32,427 bases of DNA from Oscillospiraceae bacterium. GTDB taxonomy: Bacteria; Bacillota; Clostridia; Oscillospirales; Ruminococcaceae. Position 1 is the stretch's first letter, and every line of letters starts with the position of its first letter. Both the position numbers and the translations under genes were made by a program. The stretch is from assembly GCA_900768245.1 (NCBI GenBank), contig CAAGCE010000143.1, positions 1 to 32,427 on the forward strand. Reading direction: 5' to 3'. The notes beneath the pieces were generated by a model that had not been told where the DNA came from, ran no database searches, and worked only from the letters and a program-made list of their open reading frames with translations. Of this stretch, positions 25,318 through 32,326 are shown piece by piece.

Positions 25318-26619
25318 ATGATAAAACCATATCAGCTTACGCCCGTTCTGATACAGCTCATGTACGGTACAGCATTCAGCCTGTGTACACTTATCACGAT
25401 GAACGATCTGTTTTACCGTAAGATAAAGCGTCCTGTTTTCTTTCCGGTAATATCGGGCTTGCTGTTCGGTGCTGCGGCGTTAGAGAATATCTGGTTCGGC
25501 AGCATGATACTTGAACCGCTGTTTCTTCTGCACACGGCGGCAGCGTTTTTTGTTCTGACGAAAAAAAGCCGGGATCATTTGCTTTCGCTGGTGTTGGCAG
25601 AGCTGTTTTCCGCAAGCCTTATAAGCAGCGTGCAGACGGCTATATTTTCGGTATCCAATGTAACGGAAAGAACATTTATTGGAGTGACTCTGCTGTATCT
25701 TTCAGCATATATCATTGCGACCGGATTTGTTTATCTGTTGAAAGTCCTTGCCCGCAGCGATGACAGAGAGTCGCTCAGCATACCGCAGATGATCCTGCTG
25801 ACAGGCATTACTGCTTCGGTCACAGCGATCATCGGCAGGAACTTTTCAATGTCAGACTATGTTCCCGATGTTTCCGTGGAAGCTGCTATCCCCTCAGTGC
25901 TCATGCTGATGTCGGTGACGGTGCTTCTGTTGCTTTCGGTGAAGCAGCAGCAGGCAAAACGCTTCCGTGAGATGACCGAGCTGAGCGAGCAATATATGAC
26001 TGCACAGGCAAGACACTTTGAGCAGACCAGAGCCGCCGATGCGGAGATGCGAATGCTCCGACACGATATGAAAAATCATATCACTGTGATGAACGGTCTC
26101 TATAGATCGGGAAAGACTGATGAACTGGGAGAATACCTGAACGGGCTTTCGGACAGCTTTGCTGACTCACTGACTGTGAATGACACAGGCAGCGAGATCG
26201 CAGATGCGATCATTTCCGAGAAAAGAGCCGTTGCCGAAACTTCGGGAACAAAACTGGTATGTGACGGCAGTCTGAAAGGGCTTGCTATCAATGCTGTGAT
26301 CCTTTGTACGGTGCTTTCCAATCTGCTGGACAATGCGATCGAAGCCGCAGAGCAGACCGACAATGAACGCATCATCACTCTGACAGCAAAACGGACAGGC
26401 AGCTTTTATTTCATCAGTATCAGCAATCCGTGCAGAGGGTATGTTGATGTGTCAGCGGACATGATAACGACCAAACCTGACAGAGAACATCATGGCCTGG
26501 GCTTAAAAAGTGTCCGGAATACATTGGAGAAATGCGGTGGAACACTGGAGCTTTCCTGTAAAAAAGCGGGAGAGGGATATGTTTTTACGGCGGAGGTCAT
26601 ATTGCCGGCAAATAAATGA
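25318..26619 (+). CDS. GHKL sensor histidine kinase (AgrC/LytS-like)
   Basis: The 433-residue protein has about six hydrophobic segments in residues 10-210 as its sensor. A cytoplasmic linker leads to phosphoacceptor His249 in MLRHDMKNH and a GHKL ATPase domain with N-box NLLDNAIEAAE and G-box HHGLGLKS. Kinases of this type often sense peptides through the membrane domain. ATG 25318 follows GTAGG; a GTG six bases earlier is possible but lies inside that site. It is the last gene of the cargo block and ends at a terminator. Confidence 0.92.
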   Translation: MIKPYQLTPVLIQLMYGTAFSLCTLITMNDLFYRKIKRPVFFPVISGLLFGAAALENIWFGSMILEPLFLLHTAAAFFVLTKKSRDHLLSLVLAELFSASLISSVQTAIFSVSNVTERTFIGVTLLYLSAYIIATGFVYLLKVLARSDDRESLSIPQMILLTGITASVTAIIGRNFSMSDYVPDVSVEAAIPSVLMLMSVTVLLLLSVKQQQAKRFREMTELSEQYMTAQARHFEQTRAADAEMRMLRHDMKNHITVMNGLYRSGKTDELGEYLNGLSDSFADSLTVNDTGSEIADAIISEKRAVAETSGTKLVCDGSLKGLAINAVILCTVLSNLLDNAIEAAEQTDNERIITLTAKRTGSFYFISISNPCRGYVDVSADMITTKPDREHHGLGLKSVRNTLEKCGGTLELSCKKAGEGYVFTAEVILPANK

Positions 26620-26645
26620 AATATTGAAAGTTGATCATGCTGATG

Positions 26646-26677
26646 CCCTGAGATTTGCTTACAAGCATTTCTCAGGG
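26646..26677 (+). terminator. Terminator after the histidine kinase gene
   Basis: CCCTGAGA (26646-26653) pairs with TCTCAGGG (26670-26677), followed by ATTTTCTTTT. Confidence 0.85.
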
Positions 26678-26694
26678 ATTTTCTTTTCAGGCGG

Positions 26695-26802
26695 TTAAGT
26701 TTTACACTTCGCAGGCTCGGGCAGTGCTGAGGGGCACTTCTGTTTGCCACAGGGCATAGCAAGTGCGAGCTGCCGAAACAACTCGCCCTGCTGATTATTC
26801 AT
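26695..26802 (-). CDS. Possible 35-residue protein, unrecognised
   Basis: A short frame starts at ATG 26802, overlapping the final stop codon of the interrupted gene upstream, and ends at 26695. The product is Cys/Pro/Lys-rich near CGKQKCPSALPEPAKCK. There is no convincing ribosome binding site; translational coupling is possible. It may be real or just the tail of a decayed gene. Confidence 0.3.
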   Translation of the reverse strand: MNNQQGELFRQLALAMPCGKQKCPSALPEPAKCKT

Positions 26803-27007
26803 CTTCATCGCTGCACTCGTCAAGACCGTGCAATAGCTGAATTTAAACGCACTCTGCTCGGTCACGCTCCTCGCTCTCGGTGGATAACATGAGTTCAAGG
26901 AAATAAGCCTTTGCCTGTTCGTAGTCCGTCCAGACCTCACGTCTGCCATTGCATATGGTCGTGACCTTGTTTGTTCTTGGCATTGACAATTCGGGAATTG
27001 CTAACAT
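26795..27007 (-). pseudogene. Small mobile-element protein gene interrupted by TAA
   Basis: The frame starts at ATG 27007, with GGAG 9 nt upstream and a promoter at 27039-27067. It encodes 54 residues, including NKVTTICNGRREVWTDYEQA and AYFLELMLSTESEERDRAEC, then meets TAA at 26843-26845. The same frame continues for 15 more codons, reading IQLLHGLDECSDEDE before its natural stop at 26795-26797. I recall similar small proteins of about 60-70 residues beside mobilization genes in gut Firmicute elements, where a Tyr codon occupies the stop position. A point mutation has therefore shortened the gene. Function is unknown. Confidence 0.6.
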
Positions 27008-27038
27008 ATCTTGCAACTCCAAAAAATATTGTAGATTT

Positions 27039-27067
27039 ATTATAGCCTATTCCGTTTTCAGAGTCCA
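27039..27067 (-). promoter_or_regulatory. Promoter of the small interrupted gene
   Basis: On the minus strand, TGGACT (27067-27062) and TATAAT (27044-27039) have a 17-bp spacer. Confidence 0.65.
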
Positions 27068-27140
27068 GCATATCGGAATTATTGTAATAATTCTTGTGAA
27101 GGGCGCGATAATAGCAATTTCCTCGGTGAGTTTTTACTGA

Positions 27141-27512
27141 CTAATTCTTGGCATCTTTGTGAGCCTTATCGACTATCGCTTTGAAAGTCTGCGGTGTCAC
27201 AGCAAAGCGTTCCAATTTTGCTTGATACTCTGCAAGCCTTGCCGAGATTTCCTCAACTCCCTGACGTATTTCCTGCATATCTTCGGGATAAATATTTCCT
27301 GTCTGATTGACCTGAATTGCTATGGAATTTATGCGGTCAGCAATCTCTTTGAATCTTGCCTTTTCGGGTGCAAGTTCTTCGTCCGTTAACTCAATGATCG
27401 GCGTGGCAAGAATCGAATTGTAAATATACTCCGACATTGAGCGCAGACCGCTTTCCTCCGTGTACTGTTTCAACTTGGCAAACTCCCTGTCATTCAAGCG
27501 GATTTTCAGCAC
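27141..27512 (-). CDS. MobC-like plasmid/element mobilization protein
   Basis: The 123-residue product resembles MobC relaxosome accessory proteins. An N-terminal ribbon-helix-helix-like part (KIRLNDREFAKLKQYTEESG) is followed by a helical C-terminal region with INSIAIQVNQTGNIYPEDMQ, the typical MobC core. These proteins bind oriT and help a relaxase nick DNA. The GTG start at 27512 is uncertain. Codons just upstream (RKSK) still look family-like but are preceded by TAA, so the N-terminus may be slightly truncated. A relaxase gene should follow but none is present. It is divergent from the hydrolase, with a candidate oriT between them. Confidence 0.72.
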   Translation of the reverse strand: MLKIRLNDREFAKLKQYTEESGLRSMSEYIYNSILATPIIELTDEELAPEKARFKEIADRINSIAIQVNQTGNIYPEDMQEIRQGVEEISARLAEYQAKLERFAVTPQTFKAIVDKAHKDAKN

Positions 27513-27550
27513 CTTTGACTTCCGTTACTCGTCTGATATTACATTCATAA

Positions 27551-27590
27551 ACTGGTACAGCGCAGTTATTGCGCAGTCTGGGCAGCAGTT
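27551..27590. other. Candidate oriT region
   Basis: Upstream of the MobC-like gene, GCGCA (27560-27564) and TGCGC (27570-27574) form an inverted repeat around GTTAT. GCGCAGT is also directly repeated 11 bp apart (27560 and 27571). Position next to mobC suits an oriT, but no nic site can be assigned. Confidence 0.35.
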
Positions 27591-27605
27591 TGATGAAAGT
27601 AGGGG

Positions 27606-27634
27606 TTGCTTTTTCGGGGACGATGTAGTATAAT
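27606..27634 (+). promoter_or_regulatory. Promoter of the membrane-anchored hydrolase gene
   Basis: TTGCTT at 27606-27611 and TATAAT at 27629-27634 are 17 bp apart. Confidence 0.65.
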
Positions 27635-27698
27635 GTAGAATTGAGAGTAAGCACTCGGCTTGCTCGTGTAAATCGGGATTTTACGGAGCAATGTTCAT

Positions 27699-28646
27699 AT
27701 GAAAAAAGCATTTAAGATAATTGGAAAGATACTTCTTGTAATCATAATATTACTAATCATTTTCTTGCTAATAGTGTTCACATACAATAAAATTATGATG
27801 AATAAGGAAAAGGCACTATTGGACGAACCTCTTGGCGAAATGATAGAGGTTGACGGACACAATATGTGCATATACTCTGAGGGAGAAGGTAAACATACAT
27901 TAGTATTTCTTTCAGGTTCAGGAACTGCTTCTCCTATACTTGATTTCAGAAGTCTTTATAGTTTGTTAGTTGATGATTATAGGATAGTAGTTGTTGAAAA
28001 ATTCGGCTACGGTTTCAGTGATGTAGTAAATACTGAGAGGTCATTTGATACAATACTAAAGCAGGACAGAGAAGCTCTTTCAAAGGCTGGAATTGATGCT
28101 CCGTTTATCCTCTGTCCTCACTCAATGTCTGGACTTGAAGCGATACTTTGGGCACAAGAATATCCAGATGAAGTCGAAGCAATTGTAGGTCTTGATATGT
28201 CTCTGCCACGCTCTTATGACAACTTTAATTTTTCAAAAACAGAGCGATTTGAAAAAATTGCGGCTATTGGTCGGGAACTGGGGATCGTCAGATTTTACTA
28301 TTCTGACAGTTCACTTCCTCAAGGACTTTCAGAAGATGATAAAGATTTATACAGAGCAATAGCCTGTAAAATAGCTGTTAACGATGACGTTATAAATGAA
28401 GGTCTTGCTATTCCCGATGCCGTCAAAAAGATCGACGGAGCGCCTAAACCTGATATACCAATGTTAATGTTTGTGTCTGACGGAAAAGAAACAGGCATTG
28501 AAAAGTGGTCGGAGATACAAAAAGAGTATGCTTCTGAACTGTCAAATGCAACTGTTGTTGAACTTTATTGCGGACACTATGTTCATAATTATAAGCAGGA
28601 GCAAATAAGTGAAGAAATGAAAGAATTTATTGAGAATATCAAGTGA
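27699..28646 (+). CDS. Membrane-anchored alpha/beta hydrolase
   Basis: The 315-residue protein has an N-terminal transmembrane anchor (about residues 8-29). The alpha/beta-hydrolase domain follows outside the membrane: oxyanion region VFLSGSGTASPI, nucleophile elbow PHSMSG (Ser142, replacing the usual GHSMGG), acid candidate in FVSDGKETG, and catalytic His in ELYCGHYVHNY. Substrate is unknown; esterase, lipase and peptidase roles are possible. ATG 27699 follows CGGAG. Its AT-rich codon use differs from the neighbouring recombinase and peptidase genes, suggesting a separately acquired gene. A terminator follows. Confidence 0.85.
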   Translation: MKKAFKIIGKILLVIIILLIIFLLIVFTYNKIMMNKEKALLDEPLGEMIEVDGHNMCIYSEGEGKHTLVFLSGSGTASPILDFRSLYSLLVDDYRIVVVEKFGYGFSDVVNTERSFDTILKQDREALSKAGIDAPFILCPHSMSGLEAILWAQEYPDEVEAIVGLDMSLPRSYDNFNFSKTERFEKIAAIGRELGIVRFYYSDSSLPQGLSEDDKDLYRAIACKIAVNDDVINEGLAIPDAVKKIDGAPKPDIPMLMFVSDGKETGIEKWSEIQKEYASELSNATVVELYCGHYVHNYKQEQISEEMKEFIENIK

Positions 28647-28704
28647 TAAATTCTGATTTATCTTAGCAACAATCAACCTACCATTCAAAATTGAACAACC
28701 CTAC

Positions 28705-28736
28705 AAGCTGTGTGAGTGAACTCCGCTCCACAGCTT
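28705..28736 (+). terminator. Terminator after the alpha/beta hydrolase gene
   Basis: AAGCTGTG (28705-28712) pairs with CACAGCTT (28729-28736), followed by TTTC. Confidence 0.75.
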
Positions 28737-28808
28737 TTTCATTTTCCCCATAACAACTTGTCGAACGCAAAACTCATCAGACACACCAAAGTTCATGCGC
28801 ACTGCCAA

Positions 28809-28838
28809 TAGACAAAGTGCGGTGGTGCGCGCTATAAT
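28809..28838 (+). promoter_or_regulatory. Promoter of the small coiled-coil gene and recombinase
   Basis: TAGACA at 28809-28814 and TATAAT at 28833-28838 have an 18-bp spacer. Confidence 0.6.
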
Positions 28839-28887
28839 AATATCATCGGGTATCCTCCCGAAATCTGAAACGAACGGTGGTGATGAT

Positions 28888-29172
28888 ATGGCTGACATCG
28901 CAAAGAAGATCACGAAGCTTGATGAGAAAATCGGCAAGCTGAAAGAGCGTATCAAGTCCGACACGACTGAGTGTGAAAAGCTGAGTGAGCAGAAGGCTCT
29001 GCTGATATATCAGTCGCTGTGCAGGCAGTATAGCTGTGAGGGACAGGCTCTTGCGGATATGATCGCAAGAGAACACGAGCAGGCGGCTACGTCCGGTGCT
29101 GATGACGCTGACGAGGAAGAAATGCTCGGACAGACTTCTTTCTTTGAGAAGAATGATCCTTACTCGGATTAA
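28888..29172 (+). CDS. Small coiled-coil protein of the mobile element
   Basis: The 94-residue product begins with a charged heptad-like helix (KKITKLDEKIGKLKERIKSD) and ends in an acidic tail with EEEMLGQTSFFEKND. It resembles small DUF4315-type coiled-coil proteins of Firmicute conjugative elements, but the match is loose. ATG 28888 follows GGTGGTGAT, while the upstream in-frame extension has no such site. It lies 100 bp before the recombinase gene and is probably cotranscribed with it. Function is unknown. Confidence 0.65.
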   Translation: MADIAKKITKLDEKIGKLKERIKSDTTECEKLSEQKALLIYQSLCRQYSCEGQALADMIAREHEQAATSGADDADEEEMLGQTSFFEKNDPYSD

Positions 29173-29272
29173 AAATATATCCAACAACAAAACGTTCTGT
29201 GCAGGAGTAACGACCCTGCAACATTTAGCCATTGCGTGTAGAGATATATAATCGCAGGCGGAAAGGAGACAA

Positions 29273-30484
29273 TTGAAAGAGACAACAACTACTGCCGTAG
29301 AAAGAGAAAAGGCAGGCAAGTATCGCACGACCTGCGCTCCGTTCGGTTACACAAAAGGCGATGATCCAAATCATCTGCCTGTGATCGATCCCGATGCCGT
29401 ACCTATCGTCCGCAATATATTTGAAATGCGGGCAAGCGGTATCAGTCCGCACCATATTGCTGATAAGCTCAATGAGGACGGTGTGCCGATCCCCTCGGAC
29501 TACTACTATGCAAAGCTTGGCAAGCCTAATCCACGTCGCACAAGGCATATGTGGAGTCCCGAAACGGTAAGGCAAATACTTCACAATTACACCTACCTCG
29601 GACACCTTGTTCAGCTCCGCACAAGAACTGTCAGCTACAAAAATCACAAGGTCATCAAAAATGACGAGGAAGACATGATCGTTGTGAAGAATACGCATGA
29701 GCCTATTGTTTCTCAGGAGCTTTGGGACAGAGTGCGTGAGATGGAGCAGTCGGTGTCGCAGGGCAAGCGTAACTCGGACGGCTATGTTGCTAACCTCAGC
29801 GGACTTATTTATTGTCAGGATTGTGGTAATAAGGTTCGGCTGTGTTGGAACAACACCCGTCATCAGCGTGGCGGACCTCGTGAGTTCTATCGTCATAACT
29901 TCAACTGCACATCATATCTGAAATACGGAAAACGCTATTGTCCGAGCCACTACATCAAGATGAAAGACATGGAACGTATCGTGCTTGAAGATATTCGCAG
30001 TCTCGCTCAGCTTGTTGTAGAGGACGAGGAAAAGGCAAAAGCGGAATTTCTTGCACGCAAGGCGAAGCATCATGAGGAGCAGTATTCCGTTGATACCAAG
30101 AAGCTCACAGAAGGCAGATACCGCTTGCAGGAGCTTGACACGCTGATCCAGAATATCTATGAGGACAAAGTCCTCGGCAAGGTGTCAGAGGACGTAGCGA
30201 TGAAGCTGATAGCGAAGTACGAGACCGAACAGAAAGAGCTGTCGGCAGAAGTTGCTGACCTTGAAGAAAAGTTCTCCACGATCAGGCAGGACGAGGAAGA
30301 TGTAGCCCTGTTTATGGAGCGTCTGAGAAAGTACACCGATGTGCAGGAGCTTACCCGTGAGATGTGCCTTGAACTGATCGAGTATATCACCCTTGATGCC
30401 TATGTCGAGGGGCAACCCCGTGAGATCTACATCTACTACAAGCTGCTCGATGAACCTCTGAAAGACAAAAGAAGCCTGTTTTAA
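29273..30484 (+). CDS. Large serine recombinase lacking its N-terminal catalytic domain
   Basis: The 403-residue frame begins at TTG 29273, with AAAGGAG just upstream, directly inside a recombinase. The Recombinase domain is at about residues 17-125 (CAPFGYTKGDDPNHLPVIDP; MRASGISPHHIADKLNEDG). A zinc ribbon follows (YCQDCGNK, then FNC and RYCPSHY), then a coiled coil (about 235-325) and a DUF4368-like tail. The 150-170 residues that normally hold the resolvase domain with catalytic Ser are absent, and no such sequence is found upstream. The product could bind att sites but should not cut DNA. It ends 36 bp from the right inverted repeat, the expected position for the integrase of this element. 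It could be called a pseudogene. Confidence 0.85.
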   Translation: MKETTTTAVEREKAGKYRTTCAPFGYTKGDDPNHLPVIDPDAVPIVRNIFEMRASGISPHHIADKLNEDGVPIPSDYYYAKLGKPNPRRTRHMWSPETVRQILHNYTYLGHLVQLRTRTVSYKNHKVIKNDEEDMIVVKNTHEPIVSQELWDRVREMEQSVSQGKRNSDGYVANLSGLIYCQDCGNKVRLCWNNTRHQRGGPREFYRHNFNCTSYLKYGKRYCPSHYIKMKDMERIVLEDIRSLAQLVVEDEEKAKAEFLARKAKHHEEQYSVDTKKLTEGRYRLQELDTLIQNIYEDKVLGKVSEDVAMKLIAKYETEQKELSAEVADLEEKFSTIRQDEEDVALFMERLRKYTDVQELTREMCLELIEYITLDAYVEGQPREIYIYYKLLDEPLKDKRSLF

Positions 30485-30519
30485 GGCGATTTTACGTAAT
30501 TTATCAACCATGCGCAAGT

Positions 30520-30544
30520 GTGTTACTATTTGGCAAGAGGACTA
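30520..30544. other. attR of the integrated element
   Basis: The terminal inverted repeat GTGTTACTATTTGG (30520-30533) is followed by 8 nt and the core CTA (30542-30544). To its right the DUF218 reading frame resumes. Confidence 0.85.
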
Positions 30545-30673
30545 CATTGCTATAACATTACCAAAGAAAACTGGTATAAAACTGAAAAAGGCACAGAACG
30601 TGTGCTTGGTGAGCTTGCACGGTGTGGAAATCAGTTTGTAGGTGATATTAAGCATTATCTTGAATTTATGTGA
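30542..30673 (+). pseudogene. YdcF/DUF218-like protein, 3' part
   Basis: From CTA 30542 the frame reads LHCYNITKENWYKTEKG then RVLGELARCGNQFVGDI and stops at 30671-30673. This is the usual C-terminus of DUF218 proteins and the exact missing part of the gene that begins at 18320. It has no start codon or ribosome binding site, so it is a separated gene end. Confidence 0.88.
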
Positions 30674-30703
30674 TTTACTGAAAAAATTTGTAGGAGATTT
30701 AAA

Positions 30704-31324
30704 ATGAACAGCATTAGCTGGATATTCTTCGATGTCGGCTCAACTCTTATTGATGAAACGGAATGCTATAATCACCGAATTAGGGATGCCATTGCAGGGA
30801 CAGACATAACCTTTGAGCAATTCAATGAAAAGCGTATATTTTTTGCAAAGCAAAATCTCAAGGGAGATATTGAAGCTCTTAAGTTTTTCGGTCTTACCAA
30901 AACTCCGTGGCATTTTGAAGATGAAAAGCCTTATCGGGAAACGGAGTTTGTACTGAAATCTCTTTGTGAAAATGGATACAGTATCGGAGTAATTGCAAAT
31001 CAGGCACTTGGTACAGAAAAACGACTTGAAAACTGGGGACTTATGAAATACATAAAGCTTGTAACAGCTTCTGCCGAAGAAGGTGTTGCCAAGCCCGACA
31101 GCGAAATTTTTCTGAGAGCCTTGAAACGTGCAGACTGTCTGCCCGAAAATGCTGCTATGATCGGTGACAGGATAGATAACGATATTGAGCCTGCGAACAG
31201 GCTTGGTATGAGAACTATATGGGTCAGGCAGGGATTCAGTATATATCAGCAGCCTATAAATGAGTATCAGGTGGTTGATTATGTTGTAGATAGATTACAG
31301 GATGTATTGGGAGTGCTGAAATGA
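30704..31324 (+). CDS. HAD-superfamily hydrolase
   Basis: The 206-residue protein has HAD motif I FFDVGSTLID, in which the usual second Asp (DxDGT) is Gly. Motif II is the Ser/Thr region near IGVIAN, motif III Lys in AKPDSEIF, and motif IV IGDRIDNDI. The D-x-G-x-T variant occurs in a recognised subgroup of HAD proteins and may alter or weaken phosphatase chemistry. TAGGAG precedes ATG 30704. It lies 30 bp after the restored DUF218 end, so it was probably part of the dapB-to-DUF218 cluster before the insertion. Its stop overlaps the next start (ATGA). Confidence 0.88.
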   Translation: MNSISWIFFDVGSTLIDETECYNHRIRDAIAGTDITFEQFNEKRIFFAKQNLKGDIEALKFFGLTKTPWHFEDEKPYRETEFVLKSLCENGYSIGVIANQALGTEKRLENWGLMKYIKLVTASAEEGVAKPDSEIFLRALKRADCLPENAAMIGDRIDNDIEPANRLGMRTIWVRQGFSIYQQPINEYQVVDYVVDRLQDVLGVLK

Positions 31325-31940
31325 AATATATACTTCTGCACGGAATGGGACAGAATGCTTCAAGTTGGGATAAAACCATATCCTTTCTGCCCGATAATAC
31401 CGAAGCTGTCTGTCCGGAATTAAGTGATTTTTTTACTGAAGGGACTGTCATTATAATGAATTGTATGGTGCTTTCTGTGATTATTGCAATAACTTCTCAG
31501 AGCCACTGAACCTGTGTGGGCTTTCTCTTGGTGCAGTTCTTGCACTGAATTATGCCATTGATTTTCCACAGAAAGTAAACTCACTTATTCTGATTGCACC
31601 GCAGTATGATATGCCGAAATTTCTGCTAAAAGTGCAGAATGTGCTGTTCAAATTTATGCCCGAAAGTCAGTTCAAGGACATTGGGTTTACGAAAAAGGAT
31701 TTTATTACGCTGACAAATTCAATGGCGGATATGGATCTTACAAGTGGTCTTGACAAGGTAACTTGTCCCGTGCTTGTTCTTTGCGGCGAAAAGGATAATA
31801 TCAATAAAAAGGAGGCTGTAATGCTTACCGAAAGGCTTCCGAATGCAAAATTCGATACTGTTTCAAATTCGGGACATGAGGTCAATATTGATAATCCGCA
31901 GGGATTAGCTAAGGCTTTGGAAGGACACAAATGGATTTAA
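31321..31940 (+). pseudogene. Frameshifted alpha/beta hydrolase
   Basis: The first frame starts at ATG 31321, overlapping the HAD stop, and encodes the oxyanion part (LLHGMGQNASSWD) up to FFTEGTV. Near 31446-31452 the homology jumps to another frame reading HYNELYGAFCDYC, then the nucleophile elbow LCGLSLGA, acid LCGEKDNIN and catalytic His SGHEVNIDNP, ending at 31940. Loss of one base explains the shift. Together the parts make a normal hydrolase of about 206 residues. Either the gene is newly broken or the base is missing by sequencing error. Confidence 0.8.
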
Positions 31941-31953
31941 TCTTTTGCGCACA

Positions 31954-32094
31954 ATGCAGCAGTACAACGAGGTTGACGGTCTTGTGTGGGTTGATTTGGA
32001 TAAGGCTGTGACTATGGTGGAGAGGGAGAAAAATTATTCGGGTGTGCATTTGGATAATTACATAAAAAGACTGAAAAACAAGAAATTGAAATGA
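31954..32094 (+). CDS. 46-residue remnant or small protein, possibly a Nudix C-terminus
   Basis: The short frame begins at ATG 31954 and includes NEVDGLVWVDLDKAVTMVER and ends in a basic tail. The block resembles the C-terminal (W-V-D/P-L-D-x-A) region of Nudix hydrolases, but no Nudix box is present upstream. There is no good ribosome binding site. It is more likely a gene tail than an intact gene. Confidence 0.35.
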   Translation: MQQYNEVDGLVWVDLDKAVTMVEREKNYSGVHLDNYIKRLKNKKLK

Positions 32095-32104
32095 GGTAAA
32101 ATAT

Positions 32105-32326
32105 ATGGCAGTACAAATTTACACATTCAAAATCACATACGCAGACTGTGACAACAGAATATGGCGAACAGCAGCTGTTTCATCAAATTACACTCTTGCC
32201 GAGCTTGGCTATATGGTGCTTGCAACCTTTGATACTATGGCATATCATTTGTTTGAGATGAAGTACAGGGACACTACCTATTTTCTCACTGAGGAGGATT
32301 TTGAGGATCCAATGCCAACAACTTAA
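32105..32326 (+). pseudogene. pRiA4b ORF-3-like protein, probably frameshifted
   Basis: The 73-residue frame starts at ATG 32105, with GAGG upstream. IYTFKITYADCDNRIWRTAA, then YTLAELGYMVLATFD and HLFEMKY, resemble the N-terminal part of the pRiA4b ORF-3 family of unknown function. After EEDFEDP the frame ends at TAA. In the +1 frame the text continues as NANNLSDIGIYPA, then after another stop KIKQDFKENDIQKRAK. This suggests at least one frameshift near 32309 in a gene that extends past the window. Confidence 0.5.

Larger units (their letters stand above)
18797..30544. mobile_element. 11.7-kb serine-recombinase-type integrated mobilizable element
   Basis: The left boundary is CTA 18797-18799 and the right boundary CTA 30542-30544. 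Inverted repeats CCAAATAGTAACAC (18808-18821) and GTGTTACTATTTGG (30520-30533) each sit exactly 8 nt inside the CTA. Excising one CTA plus the element (11,745 bp) fuses the two halves of a DUF218 gene in frame. Contents are a small anchored protein, an M13 peptidase, an ABC transporter, a LytTR/GHKL system, mobilization remnants, a hydrolase and a recombinase next to the right end, the usual place. Relaxase and a complete recombinase are missing. Confidence 0.88.

Noticed and set aside
27005..27017. A further copy of the GH51 operator motif (TAACATATCTTGC on the plus strand)
   Set aside because: It has two mismatches, is single, lies over the start region of an unrelated mobile-element gene, and is probably coincidence.
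27490..27711. A 73-residue minus-strand frame upstream of mobC
   Set aside because: It spans the promoter and repeat region and overlaps the mobC start in another frame; it probably has no coding role.
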